Numbered from the stretch's first letter, positions 6,799 to 15,296 are shown. The stretch is DNA of 30,874 bases from an uncultured Clostridia bacterium (GCA_944354085.1 CALVPW010000005.1:1-30874); one strand, 5' to 3'. Translations and numbers: made by a program. Notes: generated by a model from the sequence alone, not told the origin.

Positions 6799-8805
6799 AT
6801 GCAGACGTTAGACGATTTCGAACCGCTCGGATATTATACCAAAACGCTCAAAGACCGCTTCCGCCGCAATGCGGAGGAGTACTTTGACGCGCTCGTCAAA
6901 AGATCGGGCGTCAACGAACAGGAAAATAAAAAGACGGTCGCCCGTTACAACGCCGCCATGCAAAAGGCGGAAGCGGCGGAAAGACGGCTGAACTCGGGCA
7001 AAGTGCTGCGCGGGTTCGTCATCTTCTTTCTGATCGCAGCCGTCATTGCGGGCGCCGTGCTCCTTTTTATGGGCTTTGACGCGGGGGGCTTTTGGTTCAT
7101 CGCGGGCGGCGCGGCGTGCCTCGTCCTTGCAGTGGTGCTCCTCATCCTCATGTGCACCAAGATCAAGAACATGATCGCCGCGCGGCAAAAAAAATACGAC
7201 GCGGCGCTCGGCAAGGCGTACGCCATCCGCGACGAGGCGTATGCGCAGATGCGCCCTCTGCACGATCTGTTCACCTTCCGCATGACGCGCGACCTGATCG
7301 AAAAAACAGAGCCCGATCTCAAGATCGACGACTGTTTCGACGTAAAAAAATTCGACCTCATGTCCCGCAAGTACGGGCTGGGCGAGAACAGGGATACGGA
7401 CCGTTCCACCGTGTGCGTGCTCTCGGGCACCATCGAGAACAATCCCTTCGTATATGAGCGCGACCTTTGCTGCAGCGTCTTCGAAGAGACGTACCACGGC
7501 GAGCTCGTCATCCATTGGACGACGTACAGCTACGATTCCAAGGGCAACCGCCGCGCGGTGCACCATACGCAGACGCTCACGGCGAGCTACCGCGCGCCCG
7601 CGCCGCATTACGGGTACAATACCCGTCTTTATTACGGCAACGAGGCGGCGCCCGATCTTTGCTTTTCCCGTCAGCCCACGCACGCGCACCTCTTGTCGGA
7701 AGATCAGGTGGAGCGCAAAGTCAAAAAGGGGAAAAAGCAGCTCGAAAAGAAGGCGCGTAAAGCCGTCACTTCGGGATCGAGCAATTTTACGGAGATGGGG
7801 AACGCGGAGTTCGACGTGCTCTTCGGCGCGCTCGACCGCGATAACGAGGTGCAGTTCCGCCTCATGTTCACGCCGCTCGCGCAAAAGAACATGCTCGAAC
7901 TCATCCGTTCGGACGAGGCGTACGGCGACGACTTCGCCTTCATCAAGCGAAAGGGACTCAATTGCATCCGTTCGGAGCATGCGCAGAGCTGGACGATCGA
8001 GACCGATCCCTCCCGCTATATGAGCTTCGATCTCGCCGCGTCCCGCGCCGCCTTTTTGCAGTTCAACTGCGAATATTTCCGCTCGATCTATTTCGATCTC
8101 GCGCCCCTCCTCGCCATCCCGCTGTATAAGATGCAGAAGCCGCGCGAATTCATCTATAAGGATGTGTACGAGAGCAACTGCACCTCGTTCGAGACGGAAT
8201 CGCTCGCCAACCGCTTCGATCCCGCCCGTTTCGCGCACGGCGCTACCAAAACGCGGACCATCCTCAAAACGCAGTTCCTGCAAAAAGACGGGCTCTCGGA
8301 TAAGGTGCGCGTCAACGCCTATTCGTACGACGCCGTGCCGCGCGTGGCGTACGTTCCCGTTTTGGGCGGCGACGGATACATGCACAACGTGCCCGTTCCG
8401 TGGACGGAGTACATCCCGCTCACGCGCACGTCGGAGATGGAAGTGCGTTCCGTGGGCGGCTCGCGCGAGGAGTTCGAGAGAAAGCGCGCCGGCCTTCATG
8501 AATTTTTCAAGAATTATTCGGACGAGGTCGCGTTCGGCAGCGGGCTCATCGCCATCCCGCTCATGCGCGGTCTGTTCGACGCCGTCAGCGACGCGGCGCT
8601 CGGCAAGGCGTACGGGGCGGCGGCGGGAAAGAACGCCGCGTTCGAGGCGCTCTCCAAGGTGGAGCGCGCCGTGCAGGCAGCCGAAGAGGCAGAACGCGAA
8701 GCTGCCGCGGCAGACGCGGCGGAAGGCGCTCCCGACGGGGCTCCGCCCGCCCAAGAGGATGAAGAAAAGAACGGCGGCGCGCAAAACGCGCACGACGATC
8801 GATAA
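6799..8805 (+). CDS. Large membrane protein resembling DUF3137 proteins, partner of LemA
   Basis: This 668-residue protein has no signal peptide. A charged N-terminal region (1-68) and two membrane helices (about 71-91 and 97-119) are followed by a helical linker and a large soluble part. That part has a beta-rich block VCVLSGTIENNPF (about 205-225) and a block with NAEFDVLFGALDRDNEVQFR and LTP-like MFTPLAQKNML (about 335-365). Both resemble the two conserved blocks of DUF3137 proteins that sit beside LemA in many bacteria. The tail after about 630 is rich in Ala, Glu and Asp and probably disordered. The gene heads a two-gene unit with lemA, 25 bases apart. The DUF3137 relation is my reading by eye and is uncertain; function is unknown. 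Confidence 0.7.
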   Translation: MQTLDDFEPLGYYTKTLKDRFRRNAEEYFDALVKRSGVNEQENKKTVARYNAAMQKAEAAERRLNSGKVLRGFVIFFLIAAVIAGAVLLFMGFDAGGFWFIAGGAACLVLAVVLLILMCTKIKNMIAARQKKYDAALGKAYAIRDEAYAQMRPLHDLFTFRMTRDLIEKTEPDLKIDDCFDVKKFDLMSRKYGLGENRDTDRSTVCVLSGTIENNPFVYERDLCCSVFEETYHGELVIHWTTYSYDSKGNRRAVHHTQTLTASYRAPAPHYGYNTRLYYGNEAAPDLCFSRQPTHAHLLSEDQVERKVKKGKKQLEKKARKAVTSGSSNFTEMGNAEFDVLFGALDRDNEVQFRLMFTPLAQKNMLELIRSDEAYGDDFAFIKRKGLNCIRSEHAQSWTIETDPSRYMSFDLAASRAAFLQFNCEYFRSIYFDLAPLLAIPLYKMQKPREFIYKDVYESNCTSFETESLANRFDPARFAHGATKTRTILKTQFLQKDGLSDKVRVNAYSYDAVPRVAYVPVLGGDGYMHNVPVPWTEYIPLTRTSEMEVRSVGGSREEFERKRAGLHEFFKNYSDEVAFGSGLIAIPLMRGLFDAVSDAALGKAYGAAAGKNAAFEALSKVERAVQAAEEAEREAAAADAAEGAPDGAPPAQEDEEKNGGAQNAHDDR

Positions 8806-8830
8806 GTAAAATTTGTAGGAGGAACATATC

Positions 8831-9499
8831 ATGGCAAACGAACTTGACGAAACGAAAGATCCCGTAAACGAAGCGGGGCGTGACGTTGCCGTCATCGAAA
8901 AACAGCTCCCCGTCAAAACGGGAGTGGGCTCCGTGATCTTTGAGGTGCTCTTGTGGATATGCGCGATCATCCCCGGGCTCATCTTTCTGATCATGAAGAT
9001 CAAAGCGGGGACGTATCTTTCGCAACTGCAGCAAAAGATCCAGCACGATGCGTCGCAGATCGATAACTATCTCGAACAGCGCGTCGTGATTTTGCAGAAC
9101 TGCGCGCGCCTGCTCGACAAGGCGATCGATCTCGATAAGACGACGATGACGCAGATCGCGGCATATCGTTCGGGGGCGGATCCCGCGAACGACGGCGTCC
9201 GCAACGACATCGCGCAGAAGATCGATTCTGTTGGCAGATCCATCAACATCGCGTTCGAGAACTATCCCGATCTCAAAGCGCATGCGGAGATCGCCGATGC
9301 GATGCAGCAGAACGCGTATCTGCAAAAGGAGATCACGGCTGCCCGCGAAGTGTACAACGATACGGTGAACACCTGGAACAGCGCCATCTACGCATGGCCC
9401 ACCAAGATGATCGTGGCTTCCAAGCGCGGCTATACCACGCGTATCCCGTTCAGCACCTCGGCAGAAGTCAAAGAACAGGCGCGCGGCGTCTTCTTCTGA
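8831..9499 (+). CDS. lemA: LemA family protein
   Basis: The 222-residue protein has a short N-terminal tail, one membrane helix (about 33-56) and a four-helix bundle. The bundle carries the family signature VYNDTVNTWN near residue 175 and an Ala/Pro-containing end typical of LemA. LemA proteins are membrane-anchored helical bundles of unsettled function. Here lemA follows the large membrane protein with a good ribosome binding site (AGGAGGAAC at 8817) and ends at a terminator, so the two genes form a closed unit. Canonical LemA proteins often have a shorter N-terminus before the helix; here about 30 residues precede it. Confidence 0.92.
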   Translation: MANELDETKDPVNEAGRDVAVIEKQLPVKTGVGSVIFEVLLWICAIIPGLIFLIMKIKAGTYLSQLQQKIQHDASQIDNYLEQRVVILQNCARLLDKAIDLDKTTMTQIAAYRSGADPANDGVRNDIAQKIDSVGRSINIAFENYPDLKAHAEIADAMQQNAYLQKEITAAREVYNDTVNTWNSAIYAWPTKMIVASKRGYTTRIPFSTSAEVKEQARGVFF

Positions 9500-9513
9500 T
9501 CGCGGCATTTCGC

Positions 9514-9546
9514 GCCCCGTCCGCTTTTGCGGGCGGGGCTGTTTTT
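9514..9546 (+). terminator. Intrinsic terminator after lemA
   Basis: The stem GCCCCGTCCGC/GCGGGCGGGGC (9514-9524 with 9529-9539, one G-T pair, loop TTTT) is followed by TGTTTTT. The next gene starts only 15 bases later with no visible promoter, so glpK may depend on read-through. Confidence 0.8.
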
Positions 9547-9560
9547 GATAGGGGAACAGG

Positions 9561-11030
9561 ATGAAATATCTGATCGCGCTCGACGCGGGCACGACGAGCG
9601 TCCGCGCATTTTTATACGATCTGCAAAAACGCGCGTTCGTGCGCCGCGCGCAGCAGGAACTCGGGCTCTCCTTCCCGCATCCTGGGTGGGTGGAGCAGGA
9701 CGCCGACGAGATCTATTACAAGGCGGCGTACGTCCTCAACGACTGCATCCGCGCCGCGGGCGCGGAGAACGTGGCGGGCATCGGTATCGCCAATCAGCGG
9801 GAGACCGTCGTCATGTGGGACAGGCAGACGGGCGAACCCGTCTGTCCCGCGATCGGCTGGCAGTGCCGCCGCACGAGCGCGTGGTGCGCCGCGCTCGACG
9901 AGGAGACGAAAATGCTCGTCCGCACACGGACGGGACTTGTGCCCGACGCCTATTTTTCGGCGAGCAAGATCGTGTGGGATCGGGAGAACATCCCGTCCGT
10001 TCGCGCGCTCGGCGAAAAGGGACGGCTGTGCGCGGGCACCGTCGACAGTTACCTCATCTTCAAACTGACCGAGGGGCGGAGCTTTGTCACGGACGTGACG
10101 AACGCCTCCCGCACCATGCTGTTCGATATCCGCGCCATGCGGTGGGACGACGAACTCTTGCGGCGCTTTTGTATCCCGCGCGCCATATTGCCCGAAGTGC
10201 GCGACTCGGATGCGCGCATGGGGGAGGCGGTGTTCGGCGGCAGACGCATCCCGATCGCAGGCGCGGCGGGCGATCAGCAGGCGGCGCTCTTCGGACAGGG
10301 ATGCCGCCGCGCGGGCGAGGGGAAGGTGACGTACGGTACGGGGCTTTTTTTGCTCTTTCATACGGGGGAGGCGTGCGTCTCGTCGAACAGCGGGCTCATC
10401 GCGACGCCTGCCTGCCGTGTGGGCGGCAAAACGGCTTACGCGCTCGAAGGGAGCTGTTTCCACGCGGGCAGCGCCATCCGCTGGCTGCGCGACGGGCTCG
10501 GATTTCTCTCTTCCGCCGCGGAGAGCGAGGCGCTTGCGACGCGCGTGAAGGATACGGGCGGCGTCTGTTTCGTGCCTGCTTTTACGGGGCTGGGCGCGCC
10601 CTATTGGTCGCCCGACGCCCGCGGCGTTCTGTGCGGGATCACGCAGGCGACGGGACGGGCGGAGATCGTCCGCGCCGTGCTCGAAAGCATCGCCTACGGC
10701 GCGCGCGATCTTACGGATGCGATGCAGCGCGACAGCGGCGTTCCGCTCAGCATGATCCGCTGCGACGGCGGTGCGTCCGCCAACGCGTTTTTGATGCAGT
10801 TCCAGGCAGACCTTCTGGGCGTGCCCGTCGACAGGCCCGTTGAACGGGAGAGCACGGCGCTCGGCGCCGTCATGCTCGCGGCGCTCTCCTTGGGGATCAT
10901 GGACGGCGATGCGGCGGCGTCACTGAGAACGACGGAGCGCGTCTTTTCGCCTTCCGCCTCCGCCCGCGCCGCGTGCGAGGAAGGGTACAAGAACTACCTG
11001 CGCGCCGTCCGCCGCGCCATGCTTAAATAA
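9561..11030 (+). CDS. glpK: Glycerol kinase
   Basis: The 489-residue FGGY kinase phosphorylates glycerol to sn-glycerol 3-phosphate with ATP. Visible motifs are DAGTTSVR at the N-terminus, ANQRET, GWQCRRTS, DVTNASRTMLFD, GAAGDQQAALFGQ, YGTGLFLL, GAPYWSPDARG and DGGASANAFLMQ. In PTS-controlled Gram-positive enzymes a histidine in YHFYG, just before the VPIAG segment, is phosphorylated by HPr; here that position is Val224 (AVFGG). HPr activation is therefore unlikely. No glycerol facilitator or GlpD is adjacent, but gpsA lies in the same window. The ribosome binding site (AGGGGAACAGG) overlaps the end of the preceding terminator region. Confidence 0.93.
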   Translation: MKYLIALDAGTTSVRAFLYDLQKRAFVRRAQQELGLSFPHPGWVEQDADEIYYKAAYVLNDCIRAAGAENVAGIGIANQRETVVMWDRQTGEPVCPAIGWQCRRTSAWCAALDEETKMLVRTRTGLVPDAYFSASKIVWDRENIPSVRALGEKGRLCAGTVDSYLIFKLTEGRSFVTDVTNASRTMLFDIRAMRWDDELLRRFCIPRAILPEVRDSDARMGEAVFGGRRIPIAGAAGDQQAALFGQGCRRAGEGKVTYGTGLFLLFHTGEACVSSNSGLIATPACRVGGKTAYALEGSCFHAGSAIRWLRDGLGFLSSAAESEALATRVKDTGGVCFVPAFTGLGAPYWSPDARGVLCGITQATGRAEIVRAVLESIAYGARDLTDAMQRDSGVPLSMIRCDGGASANAFLMQFQADLLGVPVDRPVERESTALGAVMLAALSLGIMDGDAAASLRTTERVFSPSASARAACEEGYKNYLRAVRRAMLK

Positions 11031-11071
11031 CTGCCTGCGGGTATGCGTTTTATTGCAAATTTGATGCAAAT

Positions 11072-11105
11072 GCGCCGCGTCCGTTCTAAACGGGCGCGGC
11101 GCTTT
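11072..11105 (+). terminator. Terminator-like hairpin after glpK
   Basis: The stem GCGCCGCGTCCGTT/AACGGGCGCGGCGC (11072-11085 with 11089-11102, one T-G pair) is very stable, but only three T residues follow. It may terminate weakly. It lies 18 bases before the next start codon. Confidence 0.55.
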
Positions 11106-11119
11106 CATATGTTGTGGCG

Positions 11120-12097
11120 ATGAAGATATATCTTGTAAAACGCAGCTATTTTACCTTTCGCGCGCAGCCGTCGTATGCGCTCGACCTGCTGGGGACGGAC
11201 TGTCTTGCGCGCATGTGTGCCGTTTTGGGCACGGAGGCGATCGACGGCGCGCCGCCCGCGGGCGAAAAGCTCGTCCTCTATCCCGCCTATCCCTTTTTGA
11301 CGGAGGAGGAACTTTCCCGTTTTTTGCGCATGCAGAAGGGGAGCGTTCGCTTCCGCGGCGGCTATCTCGACCGCGGCGGCGCGTTCGCGGAGGGGGGCGA
11401 TCCTTCGGACGGGATGTTCACGCTCGCCGATTATGCGCTGATGCGCGCGCGTGCCGCACGGGAGAATGCCGCCCTGTTCGCGGCGCGCGGCGCGATGGTG
11501 GAGGAGGGCGCGCAGGTCGACTGCACGGTGCGGCTTTCGGTCGGTGCGATCGTGCGGCGCAGCGCCGTTGTCAAAGGGCAAAGCATCGTCGGAGAGGATG
11601 CGGAGATCGCGGGCGGGAGCGTCGTGGAAGACAGCACGATCGGCGCGGGGACGCGCATCGAGCACAGCATCTTAAAAGACGCCCGCGTCGGCAAGCGGTG
11701 CGTCGTGGGACCTTTTGCACGCCTGCGTCCCGCCTCCGTCGTCGGCGACGACTGCCGTATCGGCGACTTCGTCGAGCTGAAAAACGCCCGCGTCGGGGAC
11801 GGCTGCAAGATCGCTCACCTTGCCTACGTGGGGGACGCCGACCTTGCTGCGCGGGTCAACGTCGGCTGCGGCGTGGTCTTCGTCAATTACGACGGCAAGC
11901 GTAAATCACGCACCCGCGTGGGGGCGGGCGCCTTCATCGGCAGCAACTGCAACCTCATCGCACCCGTCTGCGTGGGCGACGGGTGCTATCTCGCCGCGGG
12001 GACGACGCTCACGCGCGATCTTTCGGGCGGAGATTTTTGCATCGGGAGGAGCCGCGAGACCGTCAAACGGGACGGCGCGCAAAAATATCTGAAGTAA
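11120..12097 (+). CDS. GlmU-like acetyltransferase with degenerate N-terminal domain
   Basis: The 325-residue protein matches the C-terminal left-handed beta-helix of GlmU, which acetylates glucosamine 1-phosphate. Hexapeptide repeats run from about residue 135. The RIGDFVELKNARVGDG segment leads to His233 in KIAHLAYVGDA, the position of the catalytic histidine, and NYDGKRKSRTRVG and FIGSNCNLIAPV follow. The first 120 residues replace the 220-230 residue pyrophosphorylase domain: the LAAGxGTRM loop is missing, though LVLYPAYPFLTEEEL recalls a later part of it. UDP-GlcNAc synthesis would then need a separate uridylyltransferase. No good ribosome binding site precedes the ATG; GTG at 11114 is an alternative. 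It precedes glmM and glmS. Confidence 0.85.
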   Translation: MKIYLVKRSYFTFRAQPSYALDLLGTDCLARMCAVLGTEAIDGAPPAGEKLVLYPAYPFLTEEELSRFLRMQKGSVRFRGGYLDRGGAFAEGGDPSDGMFTLADYALMRARAARENAALFAARGAMVEEGAQVDCTVRLSVGAIVRRSAVVKGQSIVGEDAEIAGGSVVEDSTIGAGTRIEHSILKDARVGKRCVVGPFARLRPASVVGDDCRIGDFVELKNARVGDGCKIAHLAYVGDADLAARVNVGCGVVFVNYDGKRKSRTRVGAGAFIGSNCNLIAPVCVGDGCYLAAGTTLTRDLSGGDFCIGRSRETVKRDGAQKYLK

Positions 12098-12099
12098 GT

Positions 12100-12145
12100 C
12101 ACCTCTTTTCCGCAGCAGGGCATACGATGATGCTGCGGGGAGGTG
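12100..12145 (+). promoter_or_regulatory. Hairpin masking the glmM ribosome binding site
   Basis: CACCTC (12100-12105) pairs with GAGGTG (12140-12145), which holds the Shine-Dalgarno GGAGG (12139-12143). Inside it, CCGCAGCA (12110-12117) pairs with TGCTGCGG (12131-12138). The two stems are separated only by a small bulge. The upper arm begins 3 bases after the stop codon of the GlmU-like gene, so a ribosome ending there would open the stem. That would couple translation of glmM, and through its overlap glmS, to the upstream gene. Confidence 0.6.
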
Positions 12146-12147
12146 CT

Positions 12148-13476
12148 ATGAAGTATTTCGGGACGGACGGATTCCGCGGACGGGCGAACGAGGGGCTGAC
12201 TGCCGTGCACGCCTTCCGCGTGGGACGGTTTTTGGGGCGGTACCACGCCCGCGGCAAGGGGGAACGGGTGCGGCTCGTCGTCGGCAAGGACACGCGCCGC
12301 TCCTCCTATTGTCTGGAATACGCGTTGGCTTCGGGCGCGGCGGCCTCGGGCGCGGACGTGTACCTTTTGCACGTGACGACGACCCCTTCGGTCGCATATC
12401 TCGTACGGGCGGAGGCTTTTGACGGCGGGGTGATGATCTCCGCCAGCCACAATCCCTTCGAGGACAACGGCATCAAGCTATTCGGCGCGGACGGCGAAAA
12501 ACTTTCGGACGAGGTGCTTTGCGAGAGCGAAGCCTACCTCGACGGGGGCACGCTCCCGCTTGCGACGGGCGCGGCAGTCGGACGGACGATCGACCATGTG
12601 GCGGGGCGCAACCGCTATCTCGCATATCTCTTGTCCATCCCGCGTACCTCCTTTCGGGGACTCAGGGTGGGGCTGGACTGTGCCAACGGCAGCGCGTTCG
12701 CGCTCGCAAAGGCGGTGTTCGACGCGCTCGGGGCGGAAACGCATTGCATCGGCGTCTCTCCCGACGGCACGAATATCAACGCGGGGTGCGGATCCACCTG
12801 TCCCGACGGGCTTTCCGCCGTCGTCGTTGAACGCGGGCTGGATGCGGGGTTCGCCTTTGACGGCGACGCCGACCGCTGTATCTGTGTGGATGAGCACGGC
12901 GCGGTCGTGGACGGCGACGGCATTTTATACCTTGCCGCCCGCGATATGCTCGCGCGCGGCGAGCTCGAAGGGAAGGGCGTGGTGACGACCGTTCTTTCCA
13001 ACGGCGGGCTCGAGCGGGCGCTCGCGCGGGAGGGGGTCGGCGTTCTGCACGTGCCCGTCGGCGACAAGTTCGTTACGGAGGCGCTCGCGCGGAGCGGATA
13101 CCTTTTGGGCGGGGAGCCTTCCGGGCACGTCGTTTTCCGCAAATACGGCGCCACGGGCGACGGCATTCTGACGGCGCTGCGCGTTGCGGAGATCATGCTC
13201 GAACGCAAATGCCCGCTTTCATGCCTGCTGCGCGGGTATACGCCCGTCCCGCGGCGGGAAAAGAACGTGCGCGTGCCCGACTGTAAACGTGCGGCAAAGA
13301 GCGGCTGCGTTCAGGAGGCGGTGCGGCTGCTGCGGGAGCGAGACGTGCGCGCGGTGGTGCGCGCATCGGGGACGGAGCCTGTCGTCCGCATCCTCGTCGA
13401 GGGGGAGGCGGCGCTCTTGGACGGGGCGCTCGCCGCGCTCGAGGCGGCCGTATGTGCGGGCGGGGAGGGACTCTGA
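12148..13476 (+). CDS. glmM: Phosphoglucosamine mutase
   Basis: The 442-residue enzyme interconverts glucosamine 6-phosphate and glucosamine 1-phosphate, the step between GlmS and GlmU. The start MKYFGTDGFRG is typical. The phosphoserine loop is SASHNPFEDNG with Ser100. The metal-binding loop is DGDADR, the sugar loop GGEPSGH, and the phosphate loop RASGTEPVVR. Length matches the family. The ATG follows GGAGG by 4 bases; an upstream in-frame ATG (12127) lies inside the hairpin and is less likely. The stop overlaps the glmS start by one base. Confidence 0.95.
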   Translation: MKYFGTDGFRGRANEGLTAVHAFRVGRFLGRYHARGKGERVRLVVGKDTRRSSYCLEYALASGAAASGADVYLLHVTTTPSVAYLVRAEAFDGGVMISASHNPFEDNGIKLFGADGEKLSDEVLCESEAYLDGGTLPLATGAAVGRTIDHVAGRNRYLAYLLSIPRTSFRGLRVGLDCANGSAFALAKAVFDALGAETHCIGVSPDGTNINAGCGSTCPDGLSAVVVERGLDAGFAFDGDADRCICVDEHGAVVDGDGILYLAARDMLARGELEGKGVVTTVLSNGGLERALAREGVGVLHVPVGDKFVTEALARSGYLLGGEPSGHVVFRKYGATGDGILTALRVAEIMLERKCPLSCLLRGYTPVPRREKNVRVPDCKRAAKSGCVQEAVRLLRERDVRAVVRASGTEPVVRILVEGEAALLDGALAALEAAVCAGGEGL

Positions 13477-15242
13477 TGTGCGGCATCGTCGGCTGCGTGA
13501 TGGCGCGTCCCGCCGCGCCTTTGCTTTTGGATGGTCTGAAAAAGCTCGAGTACCGCGGCTACGACTCGGCGGGGATCGCTGTTTCCGACGGCGGCGCGAT
13601 CTCGGTCGTAAAGCGTAAAGGACGGGTGAAGGGGCTGGAGGACGCCCGCGCGCTCAAGGGGGGAACGGGCGTCGGGCACACGCGCTGGGCAACGCACGGC
13701 GCGCCTTCCGAATGCAACGCGCATCCGCACTGCTTCGGCGGGATCTGCATCGTGCACAACGGCATCGTCGAAAATGCCGCAACGCTCAAAGAGGAATGCG
13801 TGCGGCGCGGCGAGACGTTTTCGTCGCAGACGGACAGCGAGGTCATCGCGCACCTCATTGCCGCGGAAGAGGGGGATCTTCTTACCGCCGTCCGCGCCGC
13901 CCTGCAAAAAATAAGCGGTTCGTACGCCGTCGCCGTGCTCTCCGAACGCGCGCCCGATACCATCGTCTGCGCGCGCCGTGCGAGCCCGCTCGTCGTAGGA
14001 TGCGACGGGGAGGGTTCGTATGTGGCGAGCGACATTCCCGCCGTTGCTGCCGACGGCCGCGCGGTATACGTGCTTGGCGACGGGGAGTTCGCCGTCCTCA
14101 AAAAAGGGGAGCCGCCCGCCTTCTTCGACGGCGCGCTCACGCCTGTCAAAAAGGCTGCGATCGCATACGACGCATGCGCGGATACGCCGCAAAAGCAGGG
14201 CTTTCCGCATTTTATGAAAAAAGAGATCGCAGAAGCGCCGCAAAGCGCAGAGCAGTCCTTCCCCGATCTGCAAAGCGAGGTATATTCTGCCCTCTGCGAA
14301 GTACTATGTCAGACAGAACATATACATCTTGTGGCATGCGGTACGGCATACCACAGCACTTTGTGTATGTATTATGTCACGCATAGGTTTGCAAAAATGA
14401 CCGCACAACCGTTTATCGCAAGCGAATACCGCTATATGGACCCGATCGTCCCGCGCGGGACGCTGTGTATCACCGTCAGTCAGAGCGGGGAAACGGCGGA
14501 TACGCTCGCGAGCGCGGCGCTTGCAAAGGCGCGCGGCGCAAAGCTGCTGGCTGTGACCAACGTGAAGCATTCTTCGCTCGAGCGCATGAGCGACTTCGTG
14601 CTTCCGACGCATGCGGGGCGGGAGATCGCCGTCGCCGCGACCAAAAGTTTTTGCGCGCAGCTTGCGGTGCTGTATGCGCTCTCACATACGATCGCGCAAT
14701 GCCGCGGGCATCAAGCGCCGCCCGTTTCTCCGCTCTTTTCTGCCATGCGCGAGGCGCTCGCCGCAGGGGAAAAGGTACGTGCATGGGTCCCGTATTTCGT
14801 GGGGGCGCGGAGCGTCTTTTTCCTGGGCAGGGGCGCCGATCGCTATGCGGCGCTGGAAGGCAGCCTCAAACTCAAAGAGGTGAGCTATCTTCCGAGTGAG
14901 GGGTATCCCGCGGGGGAGCTCAAACACGGCACGCTGGCGCTCGTCGATGCGCGCACGCCCGTCGTTGCCCTCATCACCGATCCCGCCGTCGCCGATAAGA
15001 CGATGAACGCCGTGCACGAGGTGTCCGCCCGCGGCGCGCCCGTCTTCCTCATCACGACCATCCCCGCGTGCCTCGGCTGCGCCGAAGTCACCGCCTGCGT
15101 GCTCCTGCCCGCGTGCGAGCCCGCATATTCGCCCATGCTCACGGCGCTCCCCGTGCAGCTGCTTGCGTACTACGTTGCGCTCGCCTGCGGGAACGATCCC
15201 GATAAGCCGCGCAACCTTGCAAAAGCCGTCACCGTGGAATAG
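13476..15242 (+). CDS. glmS: Glutamine-fructose-6-phosphate aminotransferase (isomerizing)
   Basis: The 588-residue enzyme makes glucosamine 6-phosphate from fructose 6-phosphate and glutamine. It begins MCGIVG, with Cys2 as the glutaminase nucleophile. GYDSAGIAV, GHTRWATHG and DSEVIAHL follow in the glutaminase domain. Two SIS domains carry CGTAYHS, SQSGETADT and the PSEGYPAGELKHG motif. The end PRNLAKAVTVE is the canonical C-terminus. The start overlaps the glmM stop (TGATG) and is preceded by GGGGAGGGA. There is no room for a glmS ribozyme. A 120-base patch at 14281-14400 has only about 42% GC. The gene ends at a strong bidirectional terminator. Confidence 0.96.
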   Translation: MCGIVGCVMARPAAPLLLDGLKKLEYRGYDSAGIAVSDGGAISVVKRKGRVKGLEDARALKGGTGVGHTRWATHGAPSECNAHPHCFGGICIVHNGIVENAATLKEECVRRGETFSSQTDSEVIAHLIAAEEGDLLTAVRAALQKISGSYAVAVLSERAPDTIVCARRASPLVVGCDGEGSYVASDIPAVAADGRAVYVLGDGEFAVLKKGEPPAFFDGALTPVKKAAIAYDACADTPQKQGFPHFMKKEIAEAPQSAEQSFPDLQSEVYSALCEVLCQTEHIHLVACGTAYHSTLCMYYVTHRFAKMTAQPFIASEYRYMDPIVPRGTLCITVSQSGETADTLASAALAKARGAKLLAVTNVKHSSLERMSDFVLPTHAGREIAVAATKSFCAQLAVLYALSHTIAQCRGHQAPPVSPLFSAMREALAAGEKVRAWVPYFVGARSVFFLGRGADRYAALEGSLKLKEVSYLPSEGYPAGELKHGTLALVDARTPVVALITDPAVADKTMNAVHEVSARGAPVFLITTIPACLGCAEVTACVLLPACEPAYSPMLTALPVQLLAYYVALACGNDPDKPRNLAKAVTVE

Positions 15243-15250
15243 TGCGGAAC

Positions 15251-15296
15251 AAAAAAACGCCGTCGGCGCAGCTGCGCCGACGGCGGAATGTTTTTT
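15251..15296. terminator. Bidirectional terminator between glmS and the nitroreductase gene
   Basis: A perfect 28-base palindrome (15258-15285, centre CAGCTG) has seven A residues on its left and GAATGTTTTTT on its right. It can end both convergent transcripts. The right-hand T-run overlaps the nitroreductase stop codon. Confidence 0.88.

Noticed and set aside
11109..11123. Four-codon upstream reading frame overlapping the GlmU-like start (ATG TTG TGG CGA TGA)
   Set aside because: It has no ribosome binding site and is short enough to be chance; it is worth noting only because the stop overlaps the ATG.
13440..13480. glmS ribozyme upstream of glmS
   Set aside because: glmM and glmS overlap by one base and no ribozyme core lies before glmS.
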